Source: a virus
Virus record (IMG/VR): IMGVR_UViG_3300003323_001276
Coordinates: 1 to 58,026 of that record
DNA length: 58,026 nt
Reading direction: 5' to 3' (one strand)
The translations under genes and the position numbers were made by a program. The notes under the pieces were generated by a model that had not been told where the DNA came from, made no database searches, and saw only the letters and a list, made by a program, of their open reading frames with translations. Shown piece after piece: positions 7,271 to 14,878 of the stretch. How positions within the stretch are numbered: the stretch's first letter is position 1; each line of letters opens with the position of its first letter.

Positions 7271-8507
7271 TGCGGCAGAGATAACTAAGCAAACGCATGA
7301 ATTTAGAGAGTTTTTAGTGCGGGGAGGGGTTGAAAAAGCTTTTGATATCCCGCCCAAGATTGAGAAAATTTTTAAGGATGCGTACTTTGCATTAAAAAAA
7401 CAATCTTATACCGATCAGTATTGGTCGGTAGTGATTGGGGAATGGAAAATGGTATTAGAGTTTTTGCTTGAGGAGGAGACTCGCAGCCGAAGCAAAGGCT
7501 ATAAAACAGTTTTTTTTAAACAAGCACACAAGTATCTTATGAATATGAAGGGTGGTCGTTGTGGAGATTCTGAATATGCCTCCTCATTGCAAATTGATGA
7601 AGAGCGTAGGGAGTTTCGCGAATTTTTACAAGGTCGCGGTATTAGCTCTTTTTTCGCCATACCCGATGATTTTTTGGAAATACTTTGCACGGCTTTTCAT
7701 GAGATTAGATATGACGTTTGCCATAATTGGAAAGAGACACTTCAAACATGGCAAAAAATAGTTGCGTTATTGTCGGTGGTGAACACGTCAAATAAAAATG
7801 TAAAAGAATTTAGGGATGAGTTTAAAGAGCCCCCCATCGATCGGAGCTATTATACTTACGATGACAACAACGCTTGTAGGGCAAGCCCAAGAAAAAAGAT
7901 AATGGAAATCTTGGGTAATTATAAAACGAAATGGCGTGCTATATCATCTACTAACGATAAAGAAGAGGGCTTGGAACATGTTTCTGTATGGGATCCAACA
8001 CCAACGGAGGTTGTAAACGATGAACCAAAACGCTGTCCATATACCTTTAAAAATGACAAGCGATTTTCAAAAGAATTGCAGGCAACTAACGATACAACGG
8101 GGGAAAAGTGGTGGTTTCAAGTTGAGAGCTTGCGAGAATCCCTTTTGCAAAGTAAATCACACGTAATTTCTAATCTTGCTAAGTGTGGAATGAAAGACGA
8201 CCCCTCTTTAAGGGATTGTATCAATGCTTATGCAATTTTAGAATTACTTAAGAGTGATAACAAAGATCATGGCTTTACGCAACTTATTGACGGTACATAC
8301 GATATGGATAAAAAAGCGATTATATTTATCAATGTCGATAATAAAACAGTCAACTGGGAAGGGCTGTTTGAACGATTAGGATATTTTTTAAACGGCACTC
8401 TTAGGAAATATATACAAACCGAAAACTACATATGCATGAATGGGTTGGTCATCATCAAGACCCTGCCGTATTGTATCATAATTCGTAAAAATACAAGGGG
8501 CGCATAG
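7254..8507 (+). CDS. Hypothetical protein with tandem EFREFL repeats
   Basis: 417 aa, unrecognised. Two tandem copies of an approximately 70-residue helical module are visible (about residues 11-80 and 117-185). Each opens with EFREFL, followed by a Gly, a Phe-x-Ile-Pro motif and spaced Trp residues before a hydrophobic helix. The region after about 200 is different and Lys/Asp-rich. An ACCAACGGAGG copy lies inside the gene at 8000. No catalytic motif is apparent; the repeated helical module suggests a binding role. Confidence 0.75.
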   Translation: MTRRRDAAEITKQTHEFREFLVRGGVEKAFDIPPKIEKIFKDAYFALKKQSYTDQYWSVVIGEWKMVLEFLLEEETRSRSKGYKTVFFKQAHKYLMNMKGGRCGDSEYASSLQIDEERREFREFLQGRGISSFFAIPDDFLEILCTAFHEIRYDVCHNWKETLQTWQKIVALLSVVNTSNKNVKEFRDEFKEPPIDRSYYTYDDNNACRASPRKKIMEILGNYKTKWRAISSTNDKEEGLEHVSVWDPTPTEVVNDEPKRCPYTFKNDKRFSKELQATNDTTGEKWWFQVESLRESLLQSKSHVISNLAKCGMKDDPSLRDCINAYAILELLKSDNKDHGFTQLIDGTYDMDKKAIIFINVDNKTVNWEGLFERLGYFLNGTLRKYIQTENYICMNGLVIIKTLPYCIIIRKNTRGA

Positions 8508-8518
8508 GAGGTAAGGAG

Positions 8519-9085
8519 TTGAAAAAATCTAAAGAAAAACGGACATGGGAAGTGGTTTATAGCATACGTGATTGGTATTTATTTATACCGGGTGCAAAAA
8601 AGCCTATAGACCTTCTTTGGAAATCGTCAGAGGCTACGAAAAGGTACTTCCTTTTTAAGGATGATAAATTTTTAGGGCGGCTCAAAGATGCTAAAGATAC
8701 CCTAGAGTATGTTTCATATTTTGATATAGCAAAATGCTTGCTTGAAAAGTTATGTAGCAAAAGGGTGGTTAAAAAAGGAAGATTACTCCATAAAAGGCAA
8801 TTGATTTGGATAGATGACCCAGAAATTAAAACCATCAAGATTCGTTGTGATGACTATTGTCTCAATATGCATAAAGTTTTGAGGGCGTTTGAGTATATCG
8901 TAGGAGATAGGATGAGGATGGAGCATTTTTGTTATGAAGGGCTGTTATTTGATAACTTTGATCAACTGGAGGGTTTTCTTTTACTTGAGAATGGTTTGGA
9001 AATAACTTCGGACTGGGATTCTGGGGTACGACAACAAAACTATATTAGATTTACAAAAGGAGAAAATTATGGAACTGGAAAATGA
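8519..9085 (+). CDS. Hypothetical protein, YIRFTKGE family member 1
   Basis: 188 aa, TTG start preceded by AGGAGG and AAGGAG. Unrecognised. Its last 35 residues (ENGLEI...NYIRFTKGE) match the end of the next gene's product (KNGLEI...NYIRFTKGE), and the middle parts align weakly, so the two are tandem paralogues. Basic N-terminus; no membrane segment. It overlaps the next gene by 17 bases, consistent with coupled translation. Confidence 0.75.
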   Translation: MKKSKEKRTWEVVYSIRDWYLFIPGAKKPIDLLWKSSEATKRYFLFKDDKFLGRLKDAKDTLEYVSYFDIAKCLLEKLCSKRVVKKGRLLHKRQLIWIDDPEIKTIKIRCDDYCLNMHKVLRAFEYIVGDRMRMEHFCYEGLLFDNFDQLEGFLLLENGLEITSDWDSGVRQQNYIRFTKGENYGTGK

Positions 9086-9605
9086 AAACGAGAAGCGTTT
9101 TGCTTTTTATACTATTCAAGATAAGCTTTTTATCATTGATAGGGATTCACAAAAAGAACCTGCCATAATGGTAGAGCTCGCAGAAGTTGTAAGAACGCTT
9201 CACAGTGACCACCCTCTTTATCAAAACCCATTTCATTACCAATCAAGAATTGCCTACGCAGATCTTGCTAGGGCGATCATACGTGGTTTGTCAGGTAGTT
9301 ATTATGCTAAAAATGATGTGCTAGAATACAGACACAATGAACTCAGGATACCCAATAAAAATATCACTTCGATAACTCTTGATTGTATTTCAGATCATAT
9401 TCATTTGAGGCTTTTATACGAGGCGTTGCTATTTATTACCGATACGAGAAGCACATATAATGCAGGCATTGGCAAAGAGGGGAGCGCAAAATGTAAATGT
9501 AAAAATGGACTGGAAATAATGTTCGCATGCAACAAATTTAAAGGGGTGAATTATATTCGCTTTACAAAAGGAGAGCCAGAGGAAGAGGTAAAGGAAAATG
9601 ACTGA
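9069..9605 (+). CDS. Hypothetical protein, YIRFTKGE family member 2
   Basis: 178 aa, unrecognised. Tandem paralogue of the 8519-9085 product, with the same C-terminal NGLEI and NYIRFTKGE blocks and a similar central LLYEALLF versus CYEGLLF segment. The ATG sits inside the end of the upstream gene behind AAAAGGAG. The stop overlaps the following start. Confidence 0.75.
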   Translation: MELENENEKRFAFYTIQDKLFIIDRDSQKEPAIMVELAEVVRTLHSDHPLYQNPFHYQSRIAYADLARAIIRGLSGSYYAKNDVLEYRHNELRIPNKNITSITLDCISDHIHLRLLYEALLFITDTRSTYNAGIGKEGSAKCKCKNGLEIMFACNKFKGVNYIRFTKGEPEEEVKEND

Positions 9606-10125
9606 AATTGAACTTGAACTAACGTGCGGGCATTATGCGATTTCGTGCATAACTAAAAATAACCTTAATAGTGGTTGTTCTTTAGGCGGTTCCATGTGGC
9701 GCACTCGTGTGAGAATGGAAGGTAAGCTTGGACGCTTAGATTACATTACAATGTGCGAAGTAATGTTTCAGGAATTGATTTTTGCTGAATCACTCAAACA
9801 TGATCACAGAGTGTTTACCTTTGATTCCGTGCCACTAATGTATACAGGAAGGGAATATATTTTAAAAGAGGATACGACTATTCGAGTCACCTGCAAGCAG
9901 CCTGACAAAAAGGAGATGCTTTTGGTGACCGATAAAACCGTTGAGATTGATTTGTTCGAAGTTTTTAAGGCTTTGGCATATTTGGTGAATAAAGATGGTG
10001 AGATTCAAGCTTACCGTTCTAATATAAGCTTTTTCCAAAAGGGAGGCGTGCGGGTGACATTTGAGAGAAACTGGGAGGATTCTGTCATCACTTTTCAAAC
10101 CATTTCAGAAAAAAGCGACGCGTAA
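9598..10125 (+). CDS. Hypothetical protein, possible third family member
   Basis: 175 aa, unrecognised. Overlaps the previous gene by 8 bases. The segment IDLFEVFKALAYLV and the ending with GVRVTFERNW are arranged like the corresponding parts of the two upstream paralogues (NMHKVLRAFEYIV, RFTKGE), so it is probably a diverged third copy. A gap of 120 bases follows, with a possible minor internal promoter but no clear motif. Confidence 0.7.
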   Translation: MTEIELELTCGHYAISCITKNNLNSGCSLGGSMWRTRVRMEGKLGRLDYITMCEVMFQELIFAESLKHDHRVFTFDSVPLMYTGREYILKEDTTIRVTCKQPDKKEMLLVTDKTVEIDLFEVFKALAYLVNKDGEIQAYRSNISFFQKGGVRVTFERNWEDSVITFQTISEKSDA

Positions 10126-10245
10126 GAAAAGGTTTGGGATGTTGGAAAGGGGAAAGTTTAAAACATTGAGGGGTTTTTAAGTAACACTCATATATCAATA
10201 AAGGAATAAAAAGATGAGTTAGTAACATTATTATAGGAGAACGAA

Positions 10246-10692
10246 GTGAAGGAATACATAAAATATAAAGACATAAATTTGGAGCGACTTTTAAAGGATA
10301 ATGCGGGCTGTAAAAGTTTTATAATCAGCTCTATTAAAATTGAAGAGGTCGAAGGTAAAAATTGGGTTAGATACTCGGTTTCAACCAATCCATATGATGA
10401 GGAGAGCAGATCGCGTTTGAAGTTTGATTATTTTACCAATCTTGAACCAACGGTTTATGGTTTTTATCGTGAATTTTGGGAAAAGGGGGTGATGTCGATT
10501 TCTATCTTAAACGACACGTGCAGAACCTTTTACGTGTTTTGTTTCGATAGGATAGGTGGAAAGTTTAACAAGTGGTTGTTTTTGAATTTTCTCAAAACTG
10601 AACTTGAAGAGCTTTCCCATGTATGGGTAGTTGATGAAAATTTGTTTATTGTGTCGCCGATGGGCGCAAAAATTGAAAGGAAAAAAAGATGA
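10246..10692 (+). CDS. Hypothetical protein, GTG start
   Basis: 148 aa, GTG start preceded by ATAGGAG. Unrecognised; basic and aromatic-rich. It carries an ACCAACGG copy at 10446. It overlaps the next ATG by 4 bases, so the two are probably translated together. No signal peptide or motif. Confidence 0.7.
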   Translation: MKEYIKYKDINLERLLKDNAGCKSFIISSIKIEEVEGKNWVRYSVSTNPYDEESRSRLKFDYFTNLEPTVYGFYREFWEKGVMSISILNDTCRTFYVFCFDRIGGKFNKWLFLNFLKTELEELSHVWVVDENLFIVSPMGAKIERKKR

Positions 10693-11333
10693 GACGTAAA
10701 ACTAGAAGAGAGTGGGTAGAAGAGGGTGCGGTTGTTGAATTTATTCCAACTACAGATCCAAAAGCTTTTTATGAAAAGGTGGCAAAGAGTTATTGCAAAG
10801 AAACAAAAATGTCTATTTTTAAAGAGCTTAACAAGATTACTAATGTTGTTTCTGAAAACCCTAACTTGTCAGTATTGATAGTAACAGTTATGGAAGCCAT
10901 GATGGATATGCGATATGGGGGAGAAGTTAAATATATGGTATGCAACGCGGAATATATGGGCAAGGCAACCACAACGTTCACCATTCATTCCTTTCCAGAG
11001 GGTGAAGAAAAGTATACCGATGAAGCTAAAGATAAAATAGCCGAAGAAGTCGGGAATAGACTTATGGAAACCACAATGGAGCATGATGAGATTATAGGCA
11101 ACACAGCCCTACCACCTTTAGTTGCAATGGTGGTTGAAGATATTGCAGAAGCTTTTAGAGATTTACATAACTTGTTCGACAAGAACGTGAAGCCCCAAGG
11201 CGATTCTGACAAACCTTTGGATAGATTGCTTTTGATAGGCATTAACGGAAAGTTATGCTTTAGGGAAATTTCATATGCGAACAAAGGGGATAGTCCAAAC
11301 GATGGATTTAGCCCAAAAGTAACATTCCACTAA
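10689..11333 (+). CDS. Hypothetical protein, FIPTTDP family member 1
   Basis: 214 aa, unrecognised. It is a tandem paralogue of the next gene: both share FIPTTDP near the start, a GEVKYM/NEVKYI block around residue 85, and a C-terminal LLLIGINGKLCF/LIVAINGKICI strand-loop-strand. A central acidic helix-rich region follows. No catalytic residues can be named. Ribosome site AAAGGAAA is in the end of the upstream gene. Confidence 0.75.
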   Translation: MRRKTRREWVEEGAVVEFIPTTDPKAFYEKVAKSYCKETKMSIFKELNKITNVVSENPNLSVLIVTVMEAMMDMRYGGEVKYMVCNAEYMGKATTTFTIHSFPEGEEKYTDEAKDKIAEEVGNRLMETTMEHDEIIGNTALPPLVAMVVEDIAEAFRDLHNLFDKNVKPQGDSDKPLDRLLLIGINGKLCFREISYANKGDSPNDGFSPKVTFH

Positions 11334-11347
11334 TTAAGGAGAACCCA

Positions 11348-11947
11348 ATGAGAGATTATATTTTAGAAAATAAGTGTATAACTTTTATACCAACGACAGA
11401 TCCTGCGGCATTTTGGACAAAGTTAAAGCATGTAGTTTTTTTGGACGATAAAGAACGACTCACTAATACAATGAATGAAGCTGTTAAACCTTATCTCATG
11501 GAGGAAAATAATGAATCCGTGCTTTTTGTAAACATATTGGAGGCAGTTTCCGATCAAAAATATGACAACGAAGTAAAATATATAATGGGTGCATTATGTT
11601 TTGAAGGAATTCTTGGAAGACCTTTTTCGATCCTTCTTTTTCCTACAGTTTCTGAGCGAGAGTATACACCTGAATTTAGGGCAAGTTTAGCCATTGGGGA
11701 TGAGGGGTGTCGGATTGCAGATCAAGGATATGAAAAAGAAGCCGAAGATCAAAATACAATAGCGTTGTTTCCCATAGGTCAATTTGAAGATTTGTTTAAA
11801 CATATTCACAATTATATTCAATCCTCTATAAGTAAAACTCACCAAGAGGCTAAGCAGCGTTTGATCGTAGCGATCAATGGGAAAATTTGTATAAATAGGG
11901 TGTCTGATTTTTCAGGGGAACGTAAAACAAACCTACTTAAGGAGTAA
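11348..11947 (+). CDS. Hypothetical protein, FIPTTDP family member 2
   Basis: 199 aa, unrecognised, paralogue of the 10689-11333 product by the motifs FIPTTDP, SVLFVNILEA versus SVLIVTVMEA, NEVKYI and the terminal AINGKI block. Start behind AAGGAG. The tandem pair adds to the pattern of local duplication across this operon. Confidence 0.75.
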   Translation: MRDYILENKCITFIPTTDPAAFWTKLKHVVFLDDKERLTNTMNEAVKPYLMEENNESVLFVNILEAVSDQKYDNEVKYIMGALCFEGILGRPFSILLFPTVSEREYTPEFRASLAIGDEGCRIADQGYEKEAEDQNTIALFPIGQFEDLFKHIHNYIQSSISKTHQEAKQRLIVAINGKICINRVSDFSGERKTNLLKE

Positions 11948-11950
11948 AAT

Positions 11951-12691
11951 GTGAGAATAGACGGATATCTTGATGATCCATGGCTGATGCGCCTGATAAG
12001 AAATGGAAAGGAATGGAACACTATAGGGATAGTAATAGAAAACATTTACGACCTATGGATGAAAGAATCATCTACAATTGATGGAAAAAACCCAAAACTT
12101 AAGCATGTTGTGGATAAAAAATTTATTGATGAAGATGGACAAGTATTCACGAAACATGGAAAAACATTCACAAAAGAAATACGAAAAGAAAGAACAAAGC
12201 TTAGAATGTTTTACGAATGCGGCTTTGGGCATAAAACATACAATTATAATATAATTGGAGTTCCTTCTGATCTTTATGAATTACACATACCAAGGGAATT
12301 ATTGATCCTCAAAGGAATACTTTTCCAGACATGTTTTTTGCAGACTATTGGACATGTGTATTCAAAGTATGGGGGTACTTCAAACGAAGATAAGGACTTA
12401 GTCGTTATGTTGATTGATAACACACGCACGTGCTTAGATTTTGAGAAGCTAATGGAAATATATGCTGAATACGATAAGCGAATTCACGTGATGACCACCC
12501 TCAACGTAAGGGAGGATGGGAATGGTAATAAAATTATGGTTAGAATACCCGCAGAAGTAATTAGGGATTACGAGGAAGAATGGGAAGGTTTAAAAGGGGT
12601 TGAGCATATTAACAATATACTCAATAAACCCTTTAAAAAAGAGGACGCTGAAAGCAATTGTTGCGACAGTGTTGAGACAATTAACAAATAG
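11951..12691 (+). CDS. Hypothetical protein, GTG start
   Basis: 246 aa, unrecognised. GTG at 11951 follows AAGGAG at 6 bases. Contains a conserved-looking stretch YNIIGVPSDLYELHIPRELL and a basic segment near residues 60-80. No membrane segment. It is preceded by two bases after the previous stop region and followed by a 38-base gap. Confidence 0.7.
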   Translation: MRIDGYLDDPWLMRLIRNGKEWNTIGIVIENIYDLWMKESSTIDGKNPKLKHVVDKKFIDEDGQVFTKHGKTFTKEIRKERTKLRMFYECGFGHKTYNYNIIGVPSDLYELHIPRELLILKGILFQTCFLQTIGHVYSKYGGTSNEDKDLVVMLIDNTRTCLDFEKLMEIYAEYDKRIHVMTTLNVREDGNGNKIMVRIPAEVIRDYEEEWEGLKGVEHINNILNKPFKKEDAESNCCDSVETINK

Positions 12692-12729
12692 TGCAGGAGG
12701 TGTCTGCACAATTAAAGAAAGGATAAATT

Positions 12730-13224
12730 ATGAAGAGAGAGTATACAAAAAAAGGAATGGAGTATGATTGGGAAAAAATATCATCCTTTGATACAGGGGT
12801 GCCGTTTTCAATCGAAAATTTCATGGGAAGCATTTCATATCACCATACGGGAAATATAACACGCGATATGTATGCAAAGATTAGGACGCTTTTTTACGAA
12901 CTTGCGATAGAGGATAACTTAAGAATGGGGTTTTTAAAGGGTGTTACGCTTCAAATATGCAACCTTCGCATGAGCGAAGAGAGCATTAAGATGTTGGAGA
13001 GCAAAAAGAATGCACTACTGACCAAGTTAGTTAAAATATTTATGTTGCCCCAATTGAGCTTCATGGAGTTTGCATCAGACAACCCCCATCTCTACAAACG
13101 CCCTTGTGCTGACGATATTCTAGATACGCGACTAATAAAGGGATTCATGAATGAGTGTGTACCAACGATAGATGGGTTGTATGCGATGTTTGGAGATGTA
13201 GTTGAATTAGAAAGGACTGCCTAG
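12730..13224 (+). CDS. Hypothetical protein
   Basis: 164 aa, unrecognised, mainly helical (LRMSEESIKMLESKKNALL). An ACCAACG copy lies near its 3' end at 13161. The ribosome site is AAAGGA. The stop is two bases from the next gene. Confidence 0.7.
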   Translation: MKREYTKKGMEYDWEKISSFDTGVPFSIENFMGSISYHHTGNITRDMYAKIRTLFYELAIEDNLRMGFLKGVTLQICNLRMSEESIKMLESKKNALLTKLVKIFMLPQLSFMEFASDNPHLYKRPCADDILDTRLIKGFMNECVPTIDGLYAMFGDVVELERTA

Positions 13225-13225
13225 T

Positions 13226-13945
13226 ATGAAAGAAGAAATTGATATTCAAATTGAATCCGAAGACGAAGAAGGTGTAGTGGATGAGTCGCTACCAGAAACA
13301 ATTCAGAAACTAATTCGTGAGCGAAAGGTTTCAAAACTGGATGGTGCTGCATTGCAGAATTCTGACATACCCGTTGAAGATGTGATTTCGTACTATGAAA
13401 AGCATCCGCTGCAGCTTTACAATTTGTTCGCTTTTGTGAGGTGGCATGACGGCATCTCGTGTACAAAATGTGGGTGTGAAACAGTAACCGCGGACATTTC
13501 TTTTGTAAGCAAAGAGTATCCTTTTTTTAGATGCGTAGGGGATGTCGATTCACCATCACATAGATTTAGCGTATTTACTGACTCTATCTTTGAGAAGGCT
13601 CGTTTTGACCTTGTGCCATTGGTGAACTGGGTGAAACTTTTTGTTTTTTACCTCAATCACCCAAATAAGAGTGGCGCAACTATTAAAGAGATGGTTGAGG
13701 TAATAGGTTCGAAAAATCTTACGTTCTTCTATCAGACAGTAACTGGAAGAAGTATAGCAAGAGTCCTTTTGATTGCCAGAAAATCTAAGGCGTTTGGGAA
13801 GAATTTTCAGATCAGAAACCTCTCACACCTCGTAAAAGTTTTGAAATGGATTATGTCGTTCAATCGAGATGGAACGCTAATCGTTTCAAAAATGACCTCA
13901 TTGTTGTTTGACAAAAAGAGCAAGAAAGGAAAAAAGGATGACTAA
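13226..13945 (+). CDS. Zinc-ribbon protein derived from IS1595-type transposase N-terminus
   Basis: 239 aa. Residues about 78-150 resemble the N-terminal part of IS1595/ISXO2-type transposases: a zinc ribbon with CTKCG, a third Cys in FFRC and His in SHRFSV, then the characteristic FSV-x-T-x-S-IFEKAR segment and a Trp-led helix-turn-helix-like region (NWVKLFVFYL...ATIKEMVEVIG). The catalytic DDE domain that should follow is absent; the protein ends in a Lys-rich tail. I infer a domesticated DNA-binding protein, perhaps a regulator of the phage or host. It overlaps the next gene by 8 bases. Family membership is judged by eye. Confidence 0.6.
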   Translation: MKEEIDIQIESEDEEGVVDESLPETIQKLIRERKVSKLDGAALQNSDIPVEDVISYYEKHPLQLYNLFAFVRWHDGISCTKCGCETVTADISFVSKEYPFFRCVGDVDSPSHRFSVFTDSIFEKARFDLVPLVNWVKLFVFYLNHPNKSGATIKEMVEVIGSKNLTFFYQTVTGRSIARVLLIARKSKAFGKNFQIRNLSHLVKVLKWIMSFNRDGTLIVSKMTSLLFDKKSKKGKKDD

Positions 13946-14672
13946 GGTTATTGAAAAAAAAGAGTTTTTGCCCTATGCGGAGGCGCAAGCCATCGTAGCT
14001 CAAAAGAACTTCAAAAAAGTAGAAGAATTTAGGATGTGGAAAGATCGACCTGCAAACATACCTTTTAATCCTAATGAATTTTATTTCAAGAGGGGGTGGA
14101 ATGGGTGGGAGAATTGGCTAGGTATACGAAGGCTTTCAAAATTCGTTTCCTATGAAGCAGCTAAGGCATGGGCTAAGAAAAATTGTATCAATACAAATAT
14201 TGAATGGAAAAAGCTTCGACCAAAATATATGCCAAAGTTTCCCGATCTTACATACAAGGGTAAAGGATGGGTGAATTGGTATGAATTTTTAGGCAAAACC
14301 TCCATAGGGCAGTTTTTACCCTTTGAAGAAGCTCGTGAGATAATAAGGGCTATGAAATTAAAATCTTACACTGAGTTTCTTCAGCTTAAAAATCGCCCTA
14401 AGAATATTCCATCGTGTCCAAACATAACCTACAAAGACAAGGGTTGGGTAGATGGGTATGATTGGGTGGGAATTCCAAAAAAAAGGAATTATAAGGAATT
14501 TTTACCTTACGAGGAGGCGGAGAAGGTAGTTCAAGCATTGAAGCTAAAAACGATACTTGAGTTTCAGGCATCCGTTAAGGCTTTAAAGGGTATCCCATTT
14601 CGTCCAGATTACTACTACAAAGACAAGGGTTGGCTTGGGTGGGGTAAATTTTTGGGTAGAGACAAGCATTAA
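13938..14672 (+). CDS. Protein of four Trp-rich INT_rpt-like repeats
   Basis: 244 aa consisting of four tandem repeats of about 58-60 residues. Each follows the scheme FLPYEEA..(V/I)(V/I)...LK....F......IP..P...YKDKGW..W..FLG. This matches the repeat found beside phage integrases and in many bacterial and algal proteins (INT_rpt type). The repeats probably bind nucleic acid, although no integrase catalytic domain is present. The start at 13938 is chosen for AGGAAAAAAGG just upstream. It is followed by two further genes of the same set (14690 and 14879). Confidence 0.65.
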   Translation: MTKVIEKKEFLPYAEAQAIVAQKNFKKVEEFRMWKDRPANIPFNPNEFYFKRGWNGWENWLGIRRLSKFVSYEAAKAWAKKNCINTNIEWKKLRPKYMPKFPDLTYKGKGWVNWYEFLGKTSIGQFLPFEEAREIIRAMKLKSYTEFLQLKNRPKNIPSCPNITYKDKGWVDGYDWVGIPKKRNYKEFLPYEEAEKVVQALKLKTILEFQASVKALKGIPFRPDYYYKDKGWLGWGKFLGRDKH

Positions 14673-14689
14673 ACATAAGGAGTGGAATT

Positions 14690-14869
14690 ATGAAATTTTT
14701 TGAAAAACTTAAGCATTTAATTCGTTCTCGAGGGGTTGGTGAAATAACATTAAAACCTGGGGAAAGCCTAAATTTAATAGTAATGGAGGAAAGTGAGTTT
14801 GAGCAATTAGTAAACAAACGAGTAAACGAGGCGTTGGAAAAAGAACGCCAAAAAGTCAATGTAAAATAG
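14690..14869 (+). CDS. 59-aa stand-alone copy of the next gene's N-terminus
   Basis: A short frame with ATG behind AAGGAG. Its product starts MKFFEKLKHLI and ends with an acidic/basic helix VNKRVNEALEKERQK; the next gene starts MKFLNKLKKII and contains MHVDEALAKERS at the matching place. It therefore looks like a complete duplication of just the N-terminal domain of the 618-aa protein. It may be an oligomerisation or regulatory partner. A small antisense frame covering it is a shadow. Confidence 0.65.
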   Translation: MKFFEKLKHLIRSRGVGEITLKPGESLNLIVMEESEFEQLVNKRVNEALEKERQKVNVK

Positions 14870-14878
14870 GAGTAAATT

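Noticed and set aside
7082-7357. Several antisense frames inside early-operon genes
   Set aside because: They overlap well-supported plus-strand genes with ribosome sites and show no ribosome sites of their own.
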